Assembly: GCF_051401765.1 (NCBI RefSeq)
Contig: NW_027480438.1
Coordinates: 5,146,001-5,210,000 of the forward strand
Direction: 5' to 3'
Length of the DNA: 64,000 bases
Origin: Calliopsis andreniformis
Taxonomy: Eukaryota; Arthropoda; Insecta; Hymenoptera; Andrenidae
Shown here: piece by piece, positions 62,139 to 64,000 of the stretch
How the letters are laid out: each line of letters opens with the position of its first letter
How positions within the stretch are numbered: the stretch's first letter is position 1
Notes under the pieces: generated by a model
What the model was told of the DNA's origin: nothing
Database searches by the model: none
The model's input: the letters and a program-made list of their open reading frames with translations, nothing else
Position numbers and translations under genes: made by a program

Positions 62139-64000
62139 CCTCAATCCTCAATCCTCAATCCTCAATAGCCAATCTCCAATCCTAGATCCTCAATCCCCAA
62201 TCCTCAATCCTTAATCCTCAATCTTCAATCCTCAATACTCAATTCTCAATCCTCAATACTCAATCCTCAATCCTCAATCTTCAATCCTCAACCCTCAATC
62301 CTCAAGCCTCGATCCTCAATCCTCAATCTTCAATCCTGAATACTCAATCTTCAATCCTCACTACTCAATCTTCAAACCTCAACCCTCAATCCTCAATCCT
62401 CAATTCTCAATACTCAATCTTCAATCCTCAATCCTCAATCCTCAATCCGCAATCCTCAATCCTCAGTCATCAATCCTCAATCCTCAATACTCAATCGTCA
62501 ATCCTCAGTCCTCAATTCTCAATCCTCAATCCTCGTTCCTCAAACCTCAACCCTCAACCCTCAGTCCTCATCCGCAATTCTCAATCCTCAATCCTCAAAC
62601 CTCAATCCTCATTCTTCAATCCTCAATCCTCAATACTTAACCATCAATCCTCAATTCTCAATACTCAACTCTCAATACTCAATAGAATATCCTGAATTCT
62701 CAGTATTCAATACTCAAACCTCAATCCTCAACCCTCAGCCCTCATCCTCCATCCTCAATCCTCAATCCTCAATCCTCAATCTTCAATCCTCAATACTCAA
62801 TTATAAATTTTCAATCCTCAATCCTCAATCCTCAATCCTCAATCCTCAGTCACCAATCCTCAATCTTCAATACTCAATCGTCAATCCGCAGTCCTCAATT
62901 CTCAATCCTCAATCCTCGTTCCTCAAACCTCAATCCTCAACCCTCAGCCATCATCCTCAACCCTCAATCATCGTTCCTCACTCCTCAATCCTCAATCCTC
63001 AATCCTCAATCCTCAATAGCCAATCTCCAATCCTAGATCCTCAATTCCCAATCCTCAATCCTTAATCCTCAACCTTCAATCCTCAATCCTCAATTCTCAA
63101 TCCTCAATACTCAATCCTCAATCCTCAATCCTCAATCCCCAATCCTCAATCATCAATCCTCAACCCTCAATCTTCAAGCCTCAATCCTCAATCCTCAATC
63201 CTCAATCTTCAACCCTGAACACTCAATCTTCAATCCTCAATACTCAATCTTCAATCCTCACCCTCAATCCTCAATCCTCAATCCTCAATACTCAATCTTC
63301 AATCCTCAATCCTCAGTCCTCAATCCGCAATCCTCAATCCTCAGTCATCAATCCTCAATCCTCAATACTCAATCGTCAATCCTCAGTCCTCAATTCTCAA
63401 TCCTCAATCCTCGTTCCTCAAACCTCAATCTTCAATCCTCAATACTCAATCTTCGATTCTCAATTCTTAATCCTCAATCCTCAATCCCCAATCCTCTATC
63501 TTCAATCCTCAATCCTCAATCCTCAATCCACAATCCTCAATCCTCAATCCTCAATCCTCAGTCCTCAATCATCAATCCTCATTCCTCAAACCTCAATCCT
63601 CAACCCTCAGCCCACATCCTCAATTCTGAATTCTCAATCCTCAATCCTTGATCTTCAATCCTCAACCCTCAGTCCTCAATCCTCAATCATAAGTCCTCAT
63701 TCATCAATCTTCAATCTTCAATACTCAGTCTTCAAACCTCAATCCTCAATCCTCAATCTTCAATCCTGAATGCTCAATCTTCAATCCTCAATACTCAATC
63801 TTCAATCCTCAACCCTCAATCCAAATCCACAATCCTCAATCCTCAATCATCAACATTCAATCCTCAATACTCAATCTTCAATCCTCAATCCTCAATCCTC
63901 AATTGTCAACCCTCATACTTCAATCCTCAATACCCAATCCTCAATCCTCAATCCTCAATCCTGCATCCTCAATTCTCAATCCTCAATCCTCAGTCCTCAG
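62139..64000 (+). repeat. Right end of the window, related to 20-24 kb
   Basis: After the large duplication ends, the array returns to an older variant set: AATACTTAACC at 62632, AATTATAAATTTTC near 62801, and marker B at 62166 and 63017. 62880-63430 equals 23690-24240, and the rest tracks 20.4-22.4 kb with indels. The final bases are still satellite, so the array continues beyond the window. Confidence 0.8.

Larger units (their letters stand above)
906..62708 (+). other. Marker A family: 24-bp dyad GAATA-N4-GAATTC-N4-TATTC
   Basis: Each copy reads GAATATCCT, then GAATTC, then TCAGTATTC. The outer arms GAATA/TATTC and the central GAATTC are mutually reverse-complementary, so 16 of 24 positions obey two-fold symmetry. 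Starts found by eye: 906, 3502, 5031, 9136, 10015, 10601, 11717, 12297, 12587, 13709, 14574, 15858, 17541, 20063, 21118, 21668, 22929, 24554, 25970, 27060, 28478, 29398, 30904, 32206, 33614, 35225, 36419, 37242, 39996, 41404, 41968, 44611, 46967, 48020, 48525, 51110, 52163, 53335, 54743, 56151, 58892, 61545, 62685. Copies with a changed core: 12297, 12587, 21118, 21668. Copies with a changed outer arm: 10601, 15858, 28478. From 29398 on the core is invariant by eye; only the base before TAGAAT varies (AATAG or ATTAG). Almost every copy is followed by CTCAAACCTC and CTCAACCCTCAGCC. The role is unknown; a dimeric protein site is only an inference. Confidence 0.85.
58..63040 (+). other. Marker B family: TAG(C/T)CAATCTCCAATCCTAG element
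   Basis: A heptamer-derived element ending in CTCCAATCCTAGATCC, usually followed by CTCAATCCCCAATCC and a TTAATCC heptamer. Starts (T of the first TAG): 58, 1776, 2780, 3834, 4183, 5901, 6905, 7785, 9475, 12952, 14041, 17727, 18805, 19188, 20395, 23827, 24900, 26302, 29730, 30239, 31541, 32538, 36137, 37574, 38913, 40328, 42880, 44943, 47299, 49510, 51442, 52670, 53667, 55075, 57146, 59804, 61658, 62166, 63017. Sub-forms are TAGCCTTTCTCC (only in the 1-7.9 kb duplication), TAGCCAATCTCC (commonest), TAGTCAATCTCC, and TAATCAATCTCC (49510, 57146). Its TAG and TAA triplets are a main reason that forward frames end. It is useful as a phase marker for the higher-order repeat. Confidence 0.85.
1..64000 (+). 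repeat. Heptanucleotide satellite array, (TCCTCAA)n, filling the whole window
   Basis: Seen directly: a 7-bp unit, TCCTCAA on the + strand, is repeated head to tail from the first base to the last. Common variants replace one base (AATCTTCAAT, AATACTCAAT, AATCATCAAT, AATCGTCAAT, AATTCTCAAT, CTCAGTC, CTCAAAC, CTCAACC). The CC pair is the most variable part and TCAA the most stable. G is rare on this strand and no TTGAGGA-type block occurs on it, so the array contains no inversion. No stretch over 300 bases lacks the repeat, and I see no transposon, gene or gap. Known precedent: heptamer satellites make up large heterochromatic blocks in some eukaryotes (for example Drosophila virilis, with different units). 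Inference: this is eukaryotic heterochromatin. Both ends run off the window, so the true length is unknown. Confidence 0.97.

Noticed and set aside
906..62708. Marker A as a heat-shock element
   Set aside because: GAA and TTC units are present, but the central pair is GAATTC with no two-base gap and the outer units are at the wrong spacing for the nGAAn array.
22072..63630. A second set of GAATTC sites (about 22072, 43566, 46052, 50195, 57831, 60489, 63625)
   Set aside because: These arise from a CTCAATTCTGAATTCTC variant and lack the GAATA/TATTC arms, so they are not marker A.
1..64000. Genes on the - strand
   Set aside because: The reverse complement of the repeat has a TGA every 21 bases in each frame, and no long open frame is possible except across rare variants.
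1..64000. CRISPR array
   Set aside because: There are no conserved 24-40-bp repeats alternating with unique spacers and no cas genes. The periodicity is 7 bp with higher-order units over 1 kb.
1..64000. Telomere proper
   Set aside because: The unit TTGAGGA differs from known telomere repeats, variants are abundant and the array has long-range duplication structure. Only a resemblance is noted.
1..64000. Cyanobacterial short tandem heptamer repeats (STRR type)
   Set aside because: Those are heptamers too, but they form short intergenic runs between genes. 64 kb without a gene does not fit a bacterial chromosome.
1..64000. tRNA, rRNA or other structured RNA genes
   Set aside because: The + strand is almost G-free, so stable stems cannot form apart from the short dyad of marker A. 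No tRNA or rRNA motif is seen.

Overview
This 64-kb window is one uninterrupted satellite array. Nearly every base belongs to a tandem 7-bp repeat, TCCTCAA on the + strand (TTGAGGA on the - strand), or to point and indel variants of it. I see no gene, RNA gene, transposon, CRISPR array, inverted block or unique flanking sequence from end to end. G is rare on the + strand throughout, so all heptamers point the same way. A gene-free heptamer satellite of this size suggests a eukaryotic heterochromatic locus (centromeric, pericentromeric, subtelomeric, or on a sex or B chromosome). The sequence does not let me name the organism.

The array has several levels. Level 1 is the heptamer. Level 2 is a set of conserved variant 'markers' among the plain heptamers. 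Marker A is a dyad centred on GAATTC (about 43 copies). Marker B is a TAG..CTCCAATCCTAG element (about 39 copies). Marker C is a GTCATG(A/T)ATACTC element (about 26 copies). Level 3 is a higher-order repeat (HOR) of 1,408 bp (about 201 heptamers), cleanest at 53.3-56.2 kb and seen again at 32.2-33.6 and 40.0-41.4 kb. Level 4 is a mosaic of kilobase-scale duplications: offset 4,125 bp at 1-7.9 kb; 4,559 then 4,141 bp at 9.4-16.3 kb; about 8.54 kb (16.5-18.0 versus 25.0-26.5 kb); 7,844 bp (28.6-30.9 versus 36.5-38.7 kb); 4,143 bp at 45.4-52.2 kb; 7,636 bp (48.2-51.1 versus 55.9-58.7 kb); 14.6-16.9 kb (37.7-45.4 versus 52.2-62.1 kb); and about 41.6 kb (20.4-22.4 versus 62.2-64.0 kb).

Layout: 1-7.9 kb is a very recent tandem duplication. 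7.9-28 kb is older and more heterogeneous, with the most diverged and apparently single-copy stretch at 12.2-12.7 kb. 28-62 kb is a patchwork of nearly identical blocks, the most recently homogenised part. 62-64 kb resembles 20-24 kb.

The many + strand open frames are a by-product of the repeat. Seven is not a multiple of three, so all three forward frames read the same heptapeptide (SSILNPQ)n without a stop, while the reverse complement carries TGA every 21 bases in every frame. I annotate no coding gene. All positions and copy counts were obtained by eye; block edges are uncertain by a few heptamers.
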